Below, one piece after another: positions 12,286 to 22,979 of a DNA stretch of 64,000 nt. The position numbers and the translations under genes were made by a program. Source of the DNA: Axinella damicornis (Eukaryota > Porifera > Demospongiae > Axinellida > Axinellidae); assembly GCA_963931865.1 (NCBI GenBank), contig OZ007509.1, positions 8,525,274-8,589,273 of the forward strand, read 5' to 3'. The notes beneath the pieces are model-generated. The model made no database searches. It was given only the letters and a program-made list of their open reading frames with translations, and was not told the origin of the DNA. The first letter of the stretch is position 1, and every line of letters starts with the position of its first letter.

Positions 12286-12897
12286 TTTAAGTGCAAATAG
12301 ACGTTTTAAAGCTAACCATTCAAATTCTCTATAGGGCCATTATAGTGGTGGCCCATCGCATGCAAAGTGGGTACAAGGAATTATAGTTCATAAATGTCTG
12401 GGCACTGCAATGGTGTACAGAACCATACACCATTTTAAGGGACTACAGTCCTTCAACTACAGCTTGGCTAGCTCTGGGTCACTAGCTAGTGCAGTGTCCA
12501 CGTGAGGATGAAGCCGTGGGGTTCAGTTCCACTTGTAAATTGAAGGAGCTGTTGTTTATTTCCAGGGCCGAGGAGTGATTCTGAATTAACACGTCAGCAA
12601 TTCCAAGACAGTCAGTCCAAGAACACATACCAAGACAATAGGAATCCATAGGACAAATAATACGTTCTCTAGTCTTGTTTTTTGCAAGTCATTGGATTTT
12701 CACTTCTGTTTAATGATGCACATTTGTGCCAAGCAGTGAACTAAGCAGGTGGGAGCTATATACCCCACAGAAAATGAATGGGATACATGTTCAGACCAGT
12801 TTGTTTACCCCTGCAAAAAATGAAGTGATTCAGAAATGGCCGGTCGCACTTCACCTCTCAAAACAGCAGAGAAACAAGGGGAAATGCCATTTTACCC

Positions 12898-12940
12898 ATC
12901 CTCAGTCCCATCCCATTCATAATGGGATGGGACTGAGGAT
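12898..12940. repeat. Perfect hairpin, 43 bp
   Basis: ATCCTCAGTCCCATCCCATT is followed after a few bases by its exact complement. It is a short palindrome immediately upstream of a MITE. Confidence 0.9.
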
Positions 12941-12970
12941 GGATTTTCTTTGCTTTTTTGAGAGTTAGAG

Positions 12971-13060
12971 TAGCCTCGTTCCCAGGCTCCTCTGCCAGCT
13001 TTTGTCACATACTTTACAGTATGCGACAAAAAGCTGGGGAGGAGCCTGGGAACGAGGCTA
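12971..13060. mobile_element. MITE, TAGCCTCGTTCCCAGGC family
   Basis: The ends read TAGCCTCGTTCCCAGGC and GCCTGGGAACGAGGCTA. Inverted repeats extend inward through CTCC and AGCTTTTGTC. Flanks AGTTAGAG and GTTAAGAG look like a degenerate 8-bp target duplication. This family recurs at least seven times in the window. Confidence 0.85.
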
Positions 13061-13571
13061 AGTTAAGAGCATGACAGGTCATCACTACTATGCAGAGTGT
13101 AATAACATTCATTTCATGTTGGTACCATCTGGCATCTGTGTATGTGCAATATTCATAGATGATGACGAAATTGGTCAGGCAAAATAAATATTCATTGTGT
13201 TATTGGAACTTAAGTTGCAATATTCATGTATCAGCTACATACTGTTGTTCTTTGTGGGGCAAACGGTATACTATTGTATTGCTATTGGATAAACAAGGTG
13301 GATCAATTGCGCCAGCAATGCAATTAAGGTTGAATCAACTCTCCAGTATACCTACCTACTGTGATGGCAGTATAGCTATGCAAATAATTATTTGTACTTG
13401 CTTGTTATGCATGTCTCACTCATCAGGTTTGCCCCACGGATGTCCTGCGTTAATTTCCACAAGTACAGTGTAATAGCAATACCATACATCCTATGTAAGT
13501 TCCCATTATAGACTTGCTTCTTAATTAACTCTTTAGGGCCCAAATTTCTACCACAGTACGTGGGTGATCCT

Positions 13572-13855
13572 TTGATGTACCGCGGAGGATAAATCGGTTA
13601 TCCTCCGCTATGACGTAATCAATCCACGCTGTGCTGAGAATAGGAGATTGTAGCCATCTAGCAGCCGGATCCAGCTACAAACTTGACTTGGAGGTTATTA
13701 TGTCTGTGGTAGAAGCCAGATCTACTACGTCGACACGGAGGTTATATGCGTTTTATCCTCCATGGGAAAGTTTAGCCTCGGCTTCGCCTCGGCCAAACTT
13801 TCCCGTGGAGGATAAACCGCATAACCTCCGCGTCGACGTAGTAGATCCTATACTT
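13572..13855. repeat. Palindrome-rich dispersed repeat (GCGGAGGATAA family), copy 1
   Basis: It begins GTACCGCGGAGGATAAATCG, followed by GGTTATCCTCCGC, and contains the internal palindrome CCTCGGCTTCGCCTCGG and paired GTCGACGTAGTAGATC-type words. A second copy lies at 31253-31556. It is probably a non-autonomous DNA element; no transposase is present. Confidence 0.75.
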
Positions 13856-14054
13856 CTTTCTCTGGGTCATTTTCATTCACTTAAACATACCTTAATTTCT
13901 GTTCTCTGGTGTTGCTGGGCTCGAAACTGCTCACACAGGTAATTTCAGCTATACTAAGCATATAAGTGACTTAACCAGCCCACCAATTAATAAACTTGCA
14001 ATCAAGTCTCCCGAGAAATGGCAACCTGCCGTAGCCGAAAAACAGACAATGTAT

Positions 14055-14248
14055 GCTGGAAATGGAGGCCTTACAAACCCAGACAGCTACTTTCTAACCC
14101 CTCAGTTTTATGCCAAAATCGATGGAAATGCCCCTCCCAGTGCCGACCAAGACCTTTCTACCGTGGAGCCCAGACATGGCCGGAAATGGAGGCCCTACAA
14201 AGCCAGACGGCTACTTTCTAACCCCCTTTATGCCAAAATCGATGGAAA

Positions 14249-14292
<44 letters not shown>

Positions 14293-14375
14293 ACCCCCAC
14301 CCCCACCCCCCCCCCCCCCCCCCCCCCCCCCACAGTGCCGAACAAGATTTTCTACCACGGAGCCCAGACACGGCC
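14055..14375 (+). repeat. Tandem duplication of about 125 bp interrupted by poly-C
   Basis: The unit from GGAAATGGAGGC to CCCAGACATGGCC occurs twice, starting near 14058 and 14179. The second unit is split by the long C run at 14251-14331. Open frames across it are proline or glycine artefacts. Confidence 0.85.
14251..14331 (+). repeat. Poly-C tract, about 80 bp
   Basis: An almost pure cytosine run with three single A interruptions, the longest homopolymer in the window. Its length in the assembly is unlikely to be exact. Confidence 0.95.
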
Positions 14376-14992
14376 ATGCTGTTTGCACCCTCCGGGTGCA
14401 CCCACCCACCTGTCCCGCCCTTTCTGCTGTTGCAGAACCTATCTCCCAAGGACATTGCCGGAAGTCACATGATGAAGCTGAAGACATTTGGCGCTATGGG
14501 CCCTAAAGGGCTAACTAGCTTAGCTAATACTCTGGAGTTTGGCAACTGAGTGCAGAACATTAGCAAGTTTGTCGTTGTTCTTTGAATTGCACATTGAGTA
14601 ATTCATTGCAAGGGCGATTTCCCTATACAAGTATTCATGTACATTGAGGGTTATGGCTCATAACCACCCTATGCTTGTATCGCGACGTAAACAAACCTCG
14701 TCCTTAGTGAAGCTATCAGTGCATGCATATGGTACTATCTGAGCTGCAGCAAAACAACTGAGCCAAATATACCTAGCTCAATAGTGCATCACCCTACCAT
14801 GCCAGGGTTACATCTAGAAAAAAATGTTTGGGGGGGGGGAAGTAGTGGCAAGTGCCGTGCAAAATGTTTTGAGGTTAATTAATTCCCCGGAAGAGGTGTG
14901 GCCTACAGCAGTATCTGAGTCCTAATATGGTATTACCTATGATGTAATGATATATATGGTCAATCTCTTCTTTGGGGGGGAAGCTTCCCCCT

Positions 14993-14994
<2 letters not shown>

Positions 14995-15023
<29 letters not shown>
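14995..15023 (+). repeat. Poly-C run (29)
   Basis: Uninterrupted C run 65 bases from the SRCR exon at 15088-15292, on the donor side. Confidence 0.95.
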
Positions 15024-15024
<1 letters not shown>

Positions 15025-15087
15025 GTAGATGAAACCCTGCATGCAGAACTACAAACTGAGCTCACCGTCGCAGCAATAAGAGCTCAC

Positions 15088-15292
15088 CCAAGTGATCTAC
15101 TGTATCCGTAACTCGAAGCTCCCCCACTCCAACCTAGTTGCTGGCAGGCCACAGTTGCCTCCGTCAGACCAAAGTCTGGACCATTGCAAATGGTTCCCCA
15201 TAAACCGTTTGTGTGGAATTCCAAACGTCCAGAGGTGTAGTTGTAGCTAGTAGTATTGCCACGGACTAGCCGCAGTTCACCGTAACTTTGAG
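15088..15292 (-). CDS. SRCR-domain exon (first half of a domain)
   Basis: On the minus strand the acceptor is TTTCCTACACAG and the donor TTGG|GTGAGC. The translation has the SRCR first-half pattern: GELRLVRG, RLEFHTNGLWGTICNG, ATVACQQLGW. It would splice to the second-half exon at 11794-11930. It is the most upstream SRCR exon recognised, and no signal-peptide exon was found before it. The CCP-transmembrane exons at 17946-19020 are upstream on the same strand but end in a C-terminal tail, so they belong to a separate gene copy. Confidence 0.85.
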
Positions 15293-15334
15293 CTGTGTAG
15301 GAAAGTTGGATCAAATTGAGTTGACGGAACCAGA

Positions 15335-15375
15335 TGCAGCTAGCTAGCTAGCTAGCTAGCTAGCTAGCTAGCTAT
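15335..15375 (+). repeat. (GCTA)n microsatellite
   Basis: About ten GCTA units beside the SRCR exon acceptor, adjoining a hAT-like element on its other side. Confidence 0.9.
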
Positions 15376-15380
15376 ATAGC

Positions 15381-15849
15381 CAGGGGCGGATACAGGATTT
15401 ATGAAAGGGGGGGGCACCGTATATGAAACGCTGCCGGAGGCAGTGCATAGAGGGGCGTAGCGCCGATCATTCCGCGCGAAGCGCGGAAAAATTTTTTCGC
15501 CTTCATTTTTCACTTCTCAGGATGGGCTCTCGTGGCACCTTCGCGCTTTGCACTGCAAGTTCCAGATGTACGAGGATTGCAGGTCCCAGGGCGGGCCGCC
15601 ATGAGCTTCTTCCTTGCTTATTTCGCTCACGAATGTAATACGTACGTACACGGAGGGGTATACTAGATCGTGGTCTCGTTCCCAAGCCGTTCGGTTTCAG
15701 GCAACGCACGATATTGCGAGCTGAGGAGGCCATGGTGCCAGGCCAGGAGTTGCAACGTAGCGGCAGCTAGCTATATAAAAAAATTTTTTTCTCTAGCCAG
15801 GGGGGGGGCACCGGCCCCCCTGGCCCCCCCCCTGGATCCGCCATTGATA
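15381..15849. mobile_element. Non-autonomous hAT-like element, CAGGGGCGGATAC ends
   Basis: The left end is CAGGGGCGGATACAGGA and the right end CCTGGATCCGCCATTG. The interior shares an AGGATGGGCTCTCGTGGCAC block with 10803-11140 and a related block with 46517-46969. The flanks are GCTA-rich, so a target duplication cannot be judged. Confidence 0.75.
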
Positions 15850-16389
15850 GCTAGCTAGCTGCTGTGGTGAATGCACTTCCTTCATTCAAAACACGTACCC
15901 TGCACCATGGTGCTCAGCGAAACTACAAAAGTCCCAGGAGCGACATAAGTACGGCCGTGGACTTCACAACTCAAGAACCGCAACCCCACGGCATCAGGAC
16001 CGCGTACCGTCGAGCGAGTCAACAACAGTCTTCTACCCGTAATCTTTCCGTATTCTCAGTGATTTCAGAGGAGGGAGTGCAAGCTTACGAAGGTTCATAG
16101 TATTCGTTATGAACTCGGAGTTATGCGATTTCCGTGTAAATAGACGGGACACTAGGGAGATACCCACTCAAGAACTAAGTGCAGTGAAATACTGACCCGA
16201 TGGGATAGGCCCCCGCCTCCTGCTTGAAGCGTATTCCTGAGCAAATTATGTATCAGCCCCTGGGCTCAATCAGTCCTGACAAAGCGGGATTCTCGGCTTA
16301 ACCCAATGCAAGCGCGGGGCTCAAGCTAGATGTGGATCAAGTTTCCTGAAAGAGCTGGAACAAAGGCTTACTGACCAGTTTCTGCAACA

Positions 16390-16800
16390 ATGGAAAGCAG
16401 ACCTAATATAGATTCACGGAAACTAAGGACCTTCAAGTCTACCTTCGAACAAGAGCCCAGCTACCTGCATCTTCCGAGAATTCCTCTAACCAGACTGAGA
16501 ACTAGCTCACACCAACTTATGATAGAGATTGGTCGGTATCACAGACCTCCCATCCTAGTGGAAGATCGCCTTTGCTCGACATGCAATGTAATTGAAGATG
16601 AAGAACACTTCATGTTGGAATTCATCCAATAGCTACAACAGAGAAGCGCTGATGAAGTGGTGCACTAACAAACAACCACAAACCGTTCCAATATCTCCAA
16701 AACAGCGAAAGATTCCAGTTCATCCTTGGAACAAACTGATAAACCTAACAGCCTCCTTTGTCGTAAAGAACTTAAAGAAACGAACCACTAGTTAAGCAAT
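16390..16800 (+). pseudogene. Non-LTR retrotransposon C-terminal fragment
   Basis: The frame from 16390 contains LRTSSHQLMIEIGRYHRP followed by a zinc-knuckle-like CSTCNVIEDEEHFMLE. This arrangement is familiar from the extreme C-terminus of LINE ORF2 proteins. The expected end of the motif is lost at a stop (16630-16632), and the sequence seems to continue in another frame (NSYNREALMKWC), so there is at least one frameshift. No reverse transcriptase core is present upstream. It is a 5'-truncated dead copy. Confidence 0.7.
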
Positions 16801-17940
16801 AATGGTCATAGTCTTAACTCCTGTTGACTAATGGGTCGCACAGCCCCCAAATTGTCATTAAAATAATAAACAGTGGACCCAGGACCTGGGACCGGGGGCC
16901 TGAGGACCCGGGGGCCAAGGATCTTCAGCTGTTACGGGGCTACAAAAAACCTTTGTCATATATCTATAGCACTGCACATTGAAGTTTAATTATTTAATAA
17001 CCCAGCCTGGATCCCAGTATTACGGCCTGGGAACGAGCCTAAGTGTAAGCTAGTTCACTTTCATTTGCCAGAACTAACTCTGATTATTCACATGATGCAC
17101 ATGACGACCTAGGGAATTACATCACATATATGGCATGATTATCAATACGGGTGCATCGCTGATGACAGCGGTCAATGTTATAGCACAAAGTTCAGCCCTC
17201 TTACATAAGTATTTTAATCCGGTTGTGCAAAGCTGACTTGCATACTCAAGGTAACAACATAAGTATTAGCTAACCGTGAGTTTGGACTTTTACATGAGCA
17301 CAGATTGCTTGTAATTGCATTTCTGTCTCCCGTAACATCCTTGGGTCCCCGGGGTCACGGGTCCACTGTATATAGTATCCCCATAATACTACCTCCGAAA
17401 AGCCCGTCTAATTACCATCATTCCGTTTTATTCCATTTCATTCCATTCCATTTCACGTTCCATAGATTCAGGTATGCCTATTGTGACAACCTCATCAGAT
17501 TTGGAGCTATGAGCCCCTGAAGTCAACCGTATTTCATGAATATTGTTGCATGGTTGAATTTGTGTGCAAGCTGTTAGCAAACGAGATTGTTTCAGCATGT
17601 CTATATGCATTTCTTCACAGAGTATACTCATACATTGATACAACTATGATGGTCAACAACCCAGAAGTTTTTCTATGCAACCGTTGAAATTCAATTTATT
17701 GTACATGTACTTTAGTTGCTTCGATCTAGTGTTATACACATTCTGTTAGATGAGGATGAGCACATGCATACCATTCATGCAATAATACCCGGTATGAGAC
17801 TTTACCACTCAGGTTTACTGTGTATTGAAGTGACAGCTCTAGTAATGAGCATGCACACTCTATAATACTGTTGTAGATATAACAGCATCCAGTGTAGCAC
17901 ACAACACACACCTTTATGTAAATATACTGTTGACTAGCTA
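16800..17940. other. Gene-free stretch
   Basis: Only short unassignable frames are seen. A TAGCCTCG-family half-site (GGCCTGGGAACGAGCCTAA, near 17023-17041) and a short TTCCATTTCATTCCATTCCA patch (17430-17455) are present. Confidence 0.4.
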
Positions 17941-17945
17941 CATGG

Positions 17946-18212
17946 TTACAGAAAACATAATTCAGCTGGCCCATATGCAATGTTCTCCCTTAGTTCAATG
18001 TGAGTGGGTTCAATGGCGGCGCTATTCTGCCCAATGATGTCATCATACAGTGGTGCTGGCTGTTGCTTCTGCTTCCTGTGGGCTATTGTCAGAGAGTAAA
18101 ACTTCTGACATTTGGATTTCTTCCTCACAGTGCAGTAGTGTACCACAGCACCAACCAGTGCTGTGATAATGAATGAAACAGCACAGGAGACGACTGCTGT
18201 GATGGCATGCAT
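17946..18212 (-). CDS. Transmembrane segment and cytoplasmic tail exon of a CCP receptor (copy 1)
   Basis: The minus-strand frame has a hydrophobic span, ITAVVSCAV...ALVGAVVHYC, followed by the basic stop-transfer KKSKCQK and a tail of about 50 residues. The tail carries tyrosine motifs (PLYDDI, ENIAYGPAE) and ends in a stop at 17946. This is a type I membrane protein C-terminus. It lies directly after the CCP exon at 18219-18409, but a TGA at 18218-18216 separates the two in the same frame and no splice acceptor is present. The paralogous copy at 21650-21967 keeps an intron and an exon start at this point, so copy 1 seems to have lost them by deletion. Confidence 0.75.
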   Translation of the reverse strand: MHAITAVVSCAVSFIITALVGAVVHYCTVRKKSKCQKFYSLTIAHRKQKQQPAPLYDDIIGQNSAAIEPTHIELRENIAYGPAELCFL

Positions 18213-18218
18213 GTATCA

Positions 18219-18409
18219 GTTACCAAACATATCCACAATGCAGTTCATGTCTGCAGGGTTTGGGCTCCATCCGTTCCCAGTGCACACATGCAGCCTCCCT
18301 TCTGGAATCAGACCCAAGTCACAGCCATAGAGCACAGCTGAACCCTCTGTTGCGTCAGTGTAGTTCTCCAATGTGCCATTCCGTGGGGGAACAGGTGGGC
18401 CACAGTTAA
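18219..18409 (-). CDS. CCP (sushi) domain exon, membrane-proximal
   Basis: The acceptor CTTCCATTCAG opens a frame with a full sushi domain: NCGPPVPPRNGT, YGCDLGLIPEG, HVCTGNGWSPNPADMNC. The four cysteines and the conserved tryptophan are present. CCP domains occur in complement-like and adhesion receptors, and sponge SRCR-CCP receptors combine them with SRCR domains. The 3' side runs into a TGA at 18216-18218, which would give a secreted product if translated. The normal donor (TGTGG|GTATGT in the paralogue) has become TGTGGATATG here. Confidence 0.85.
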
Positions 18410-18512
18410 CTGAATGGAAGCAGAAGTAGAAATGCTGCTTACTATAATTATGCCCTCATTTCTGTTATTGGTACAAGAGCAAAGCACAATGCTCTATTCA
18501 TATCATACCTAC

Positions 18513-18697
18513 TTCCCTGCATGTCACATCAGCTGGGTCAGGACTCCAGCTCCCATTTGCTGAACACATTACTGACATCTCACCCAATGGACAAAACCCT
18601 GAGTTGCACTGGTAGCAAACAACCAACCCCTCCAGCGTACTGGTATAGTTGACAACAGTTATTCCATTACCAGGAGGAACTGGAACTCCACAGTTAG
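18513..18697 (-). CDS. CCP (sushi) domain exon
   Basis: Bounded by TCTTGTGCACAG and GGGAA|GTAGGT on the minus strand. It encodes NCGVPVPPGNGITVVNYT, VVCYQCNSGFCPLGE and CSANGSWSPDPADVTC, a complete CCP domain with one extra cysteine. It precedes the exon at 18219-18409 with a short intron of about 100 bp. Confidence 0.88.
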
Positions 18698-18814
18698 CTG
18701 TGCACAAGAAAGAGGATGAAAGGTAGAGTTTGTTGTGGACACCATATATTATTGTATGCCTATGAAGGATAAATTTGGCCAGAACAACTCTGAAACTTAT
18801 GCTGTACTTTGTGG

Positions 18815-19020
18815 TTGCTCTTGGCAGACCAATGTAGGATCTGGCATCCAATATCTATTCTGGGCACAAATGGACACTTGAGGAGCTGCTGGGATAAAAC
18901 CTGTTCTGCACTGGTAGGTGACCTCTGCACCAACTTCTGCACTTTCAAACTGCAACAGAGAACCTTCAGTTGCAGTTTGCCACATGTACTGACCAGCTCA
19001 GCTGGTTGGATGATGCGACA
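18815..19020 (-). CDS. CCP domain exon, reading frame broken at its 5' side
   Basis: The 3' part reads GAEVTYQCRTGFIPAAPQ and WMPDPTLVCQE, a clear CCP second half. The expected first cysteine block (ECRIIQPAELVST) is in a different frame at about 18970-19015. A one-base shift near 18965-18980 would be needed to join them. Either this is a frameshifted, decaying exon or the assembly has an indel. It is the first of three CCP exons in copy 1. Confidence 0.65.
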
Positions 19021-19029
19021 TTCGTTGGA

Positions 19030-20260
19030 GGAGATGGGGGACCTATGGTACGCAAAAGAATACTTCAACAGCCAGCTGGAATAAGAGCAAATGTTAATAA
19101 CCAGATCAATGTTAATAACCAGATGACATGCGCCTTCTGTATTTACACCGTTTAATTACTTTTGTGCTGCTGACCTAGGATGTAAGTTCAACCTAGCCAT
19201 GCAGCTGTTCTCAGGAAGAGCTGAGGGGTATGGGAATAACAACCTTCCCATCCTCTGCCTAGAGCTATTATTTGATCAGCTGCTTGACATGTGACTTGTG
19301 TAAAGCTTTCTGGAATTCAACCAGCCATCTGTTACTGTAACTGAGTCAGTAGCTCGGCTTTGGCTTTGAAAACTGTTATTTGAATCCCACTCAAAGCTGC
19401 ATTGATTTCTTTGCTAGTTTGAATGACATTTAAATGATGTTTGAGTGTCAACTTTAGTTCCCCTCGCCTTCAAATATACTTGCTGCCACTGCAGTAGGAT
19501 GCTGACATTGCTACGGCCATAGACCTGGTTGGATGATGCGACATTCGTTGGAGGAGATGGGGGACCTATGGTACACAAAAGAATACTTCAACATACACCT
19601 GCCCAGCAGCGATAAGAATTGCTAAAAGAAGCAGAAATCCATGTATCAAATTAAAAGCACTAGCTGAGAGTTTATGGGAGACCATGCATCATGCTATCAT
19701 TGGTTGATAGAGAGTTAATTGTAGACAGTTGTAAGTAAACCCATGATTTTGACTCCAAGGGCTAATTAGGATATAGAAAAAGGTTTGAGTAGAGCAAGGC
19801 ATTATATTCTTAGCTAACACATTATCAGCATCACTGCACAGTGTAAAGTGCCATAAATACAATAATTTTCATTGTTCCGCTTGTATACAGTAACTTAATC
19901 TCTCCTCTCTCAAGATCATGCACTCAATTTATGGCTTATAAGGAATCACCTGCAATGGTGAAGAGTATGCTCATGGTAGCTGAGCTGGTCAGTGCATGTG
20001 GCAAATGTTCATGGCCTCTGGTTGATCGATGGTTAGTATGCTAGAGATGTGAGTGGCATGTATTCGACGCTGTAGCTATATTGGTGTTCCTATAGCTATC
20101 TGCCTAAATAATAAAGGATTTAGCTGCAGGCACATGAACAGTTACAACTAGGTGCTCACTATAAAGGGCATTTACCGGTAACAACCAACAACCCCGCAAT
20201 AATGTATTCATAGCGATGTTTGAATGGAGCTGGCATTTATAAACATATTATAGCACCACC
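19030..20260. other. Intronic or intercopy stretch with duplicated fragments
   Basis: No intact exon is seen. A segment of about 60 bases (GGTTGGATGATGCGACATTC onward) at 19003-19065 recurs at 19528-19592, showing internal duplication. Degenerate receptor-related words appear at 19977-20010. Confidence 0.6.
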
Positions 20261-20263
20261 ATA

Positions 20264-20460
20264 CTATATAGCATCTACGGCAAGATAATAATACTGTTTG
20301 TATGGCAACTGCAAGATTACAGTAGAACCTAATTCAGTATTGCTCTGGTTACAGGTGGTGCTGGCTGTTGCTTCTGCTGCTTGCGGGCAATTGCCAGGGA
20401 GTAGCACAGGAGACAACTGCTGTGATGGCATTGCTGGTGGAACATGAGCGTGGGGCACCT
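20264..20460 (-). pseudogene. Decayed transmembrane/tail fragment of the CCP receptor (copy 3)
   Basis: Blocks matching the tail exon (CTGGCTGTTGCTTCTGCTGC on the plus strand) and the membrane exon (CACAGGAGACAACTGCTGTG) lie next to each other. The sequence that separates them in the other copies is deleted. No continuous frame remains. Confidence 0.75.
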
Positions 20461-20679
20461 GGTAAATTAGTGCTAGCTACCTGGAGAAAAGAATATTTTA
20501 CCACTCCATACAAGATCTATTATTATCAAATACACGCCACAAATAGGCGCAAAGAGTACAACATACATAGATTAAGTAGTTTAAATTATTCACCAGTCAA
20601 AGAAATCCACCCTGTACTATACAATCAATTCACGAAACTGGTACTCTCTGGTAGTACCAGAGGCTGAGTCTAATGTCCT

Positions 20680-21640
20680 GACAGTCGCCTTAGCTGTTGC
20701 ATAGTAGTAGAGACAGTCAAATGACAACCTTGACAAGTAATGGCACTCCTAAACAATAACTGGACAAATCTCATTGCAAAGATTTAGTTTAAGCTTCTGC
20801 CCTGGTACTACTCGGTTACTCCACTGACTTCTCATACACTCGTTCACCCTGTCGGCAGCAATTACGTCATCACATTTGACAAAATCTTCATGATGCTTCG
20901 TTACTCCAGACAAATCATCTGGTAATTATAGCAACAACTGGCTTGACCGAGCTGTATGGCTATTATCGATTTCAAGTGCTAGCAAGTCACCATTCCCTAG
21001 GCCTGCCACTCCACATTTCCCGGCTGCCACCACAACAGGCTTGCCATTTTGGGACCCAGAGACCTGCTTAGTCTTGTTTCTGGTACGAATGGGACTAGGA
21101 GCACGATGTTCTGTCTCATGTGATGGTTCAATATGCTCATGTGGGGGAGATACTTAGGAATCAGTTCTGCCTGCTGTACTGACTTCAGCAACAGCAGCAG
21201 CACACCGAGTGTCATTCACGTTCCTTTGTAATTGGTCAGGAGCTCCAGAGTAGTCTGCATCACTCTGTGCAGATTGTTTTCTTTTCTTATATGCAACAGT
21301 ATGGCAATAACAGTACATGTGTGCTGAACTTTTGTATGGGTGAATTACATGAGCAATCATTCAAACTCCCACGTCATAGCTACCTCTAGTCCTTCTTGAC
21401 AATATCCAGCTGGTCCTCACGTGAACTTGATAATATTGACTGTTATCGCATTGCTCAGAGGGATGATTATGTTGGGATAAGAACCTATATAATATATGTA
21501 AACTTTTGTCTGGTGATTAGTGACATGCCAACGTAATACACTCCTATGCAACACGCACCAGAAATACAACATGCACCAGAGATAATAAACTGTTTGTACG
21601 TATGGCAACTGCAGTTAAAACATATTTTCAGTTATGCGCT
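20680..21640. other. Gene-free stretch
   Basis: No exon or named repeat is recognised. Short frames on both strands lack family features. Confidence 0.4.
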
Positions 21641-21649
21641 GGCCCATAT

Positions 21650-21967
21650 GCAGTGTTCGCCCTCAGTTCAAAATGTGAGTGGGATCAACAGTTTCCTTCT
21701 GTGCAACAATGTCTTCATACACTGGTGCTGGCTGTTGTTTCTGCTGCTTGCGGGCTATGTCAGAGAATCAAACTTCCGACAATCCGATTTCTTCCTCACA
21801 GCACAGTAGTGTACCACAGCACCAATCACTGTTCCAGTGATGAGTGAAACAGCACAGGAGACAACTGCTGTGATGGCATTGCTGATGGAACGTGAGGCAA
21901 AGGTGCTTGCTACGTCAGTGCTTCCTACATAGAGAAAAAGGTAAAGAGCAAAGAATACCACTCCCAA
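21650..21967 (-). pseudogene. Transmembrane/tail exon of the CCP receptor (copy 2, frameshifted)
   Basis: The membrane span is intact (NAITAVVSCAVSLITGTVIG, then AVVHYC) and is preceded by an exon start after CTCTATGTAG. In the tail a single base is missing relative to copy 1 (CTGACATAGCCC against CTGACAATAGCCC). This puts a TAG in frame at once. Further tail words, including the CATATGGGCCAGC block, continue out of frame. Copy 2 would make a tail-less receptor, or it is a pseudogene. Confidence 0.8.
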
Positions 21968-22189
21968 CAGGATGTAGGCAATAGCGTGAAGACCAGCGGT
22001 GAATATGCTGATACGTAATTAACATGATAAGCCATTGTAGACACCTGCATGTAACTATCACTTAGCTTCACCTGTGTTGCACAGATGCTATGCAAATGTG
22101 CTAAGGCACATGTAGGGTAAAGAACACAGTATAGGCATGAAGGTAATCAGATCCACACATATCGTCCTACAGCATACATCAAACATACC

Positions 22190-22700
22190 CACAGTGCAGT
22201 TCAGATCTGCAGGGTTTGGGCTCCATCCGTTCCCAGTGCACACAGCCTCCCTTCTGGAATCAGACACACGTCACAGCCATAGAGCACTGCTGAACCCTCT
22301 GTTGTGTCAGTGTAGATGCCATTCCATGGGGGAGGCAGATATATAGTAAACAACCGACCCCTCCAGTAGTTCCATTACCAGGAGGAACTGGATCAGCAGT
22401 TAGCTGTGCACAAGAAGAGGACAAAAGGTAGATTTTATTGCGAACACCAACGATTTGGCTGAACAATACTGATTATTCCGAGGCAGTTATATTGAAACCC
22501 CAAACCAGAGCTAAGCACTACCTTGGAGATGCTCTTGGAAGACCAATTGTGTAGGATCTGCCATGGGGTCAAAGTTCTATTATGGGCACAAATACAAAGT
22601 TGAAGAGCTGCTGAGATAAACCCTGTTCTGCACTGGTAGGTGACCTCTGCACCAATTTCTGCACTTTCAAACTGCAGAACAGAACCATTAATTGGCCATC
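22190..22700 (-). pseudogene. CCP-domain cluster of the receptor (copy 2), collapsed
   Basis: Fragments of all three CCP exons of copy 1 occur in the same order: 22560-22700, about 22370-22410 and 22190-22330. The middle domain is reduced to its ends, so two CCP exons are nearly fused. Reading frames are broken. The donor TGTGG|GTATGT after the last CCP remnant is preserved here, unlike copy 1. Confidence 0.75.
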
Positions 22701-22979
22701 ATGCATGTACCATAATTGGTTGATAGAGAATTAGCTAGACCTGTCATTTTGACAAAGCAGGGGGTAAGGATGATAGAAAAGTGGTATAGCTACGTCTGGA
22801 CATTGACATCAACCCCGCTGCACAGTGTCTGCATTAATCTCTCTTCACTCAAGATTACACAATATTTAATAGCTATAGCTTAAAGAATCACTTGCACGAG
22901 TGAGGCTCGTGCTCATGGGATTGAGTTGGTCACTGCATTGAGCTGGTCACTGCAAGAGGTTGAATAATGTGACAGGCCA

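Larger units (their letters stand above)
11990..13570. other. Intron-like stretch with small repeats
   Basis: No exon is seen. It holds a pol III-like A/B-box remnant (12222-12276), a perfect hairpin (12898-12940) and one TAGCCTCGTTCCCAGGC MITE (12971-13060). It lies between SRCR exons of the same strand, so most of it is presumably intron. Confidence 0.5.

Noticed and set aside
14049..14549. 166-codon Pro-rich frame and Gly-rich counterparts
   Set aside because: Created by an 80-bp poly-C run and a tandem duplication.
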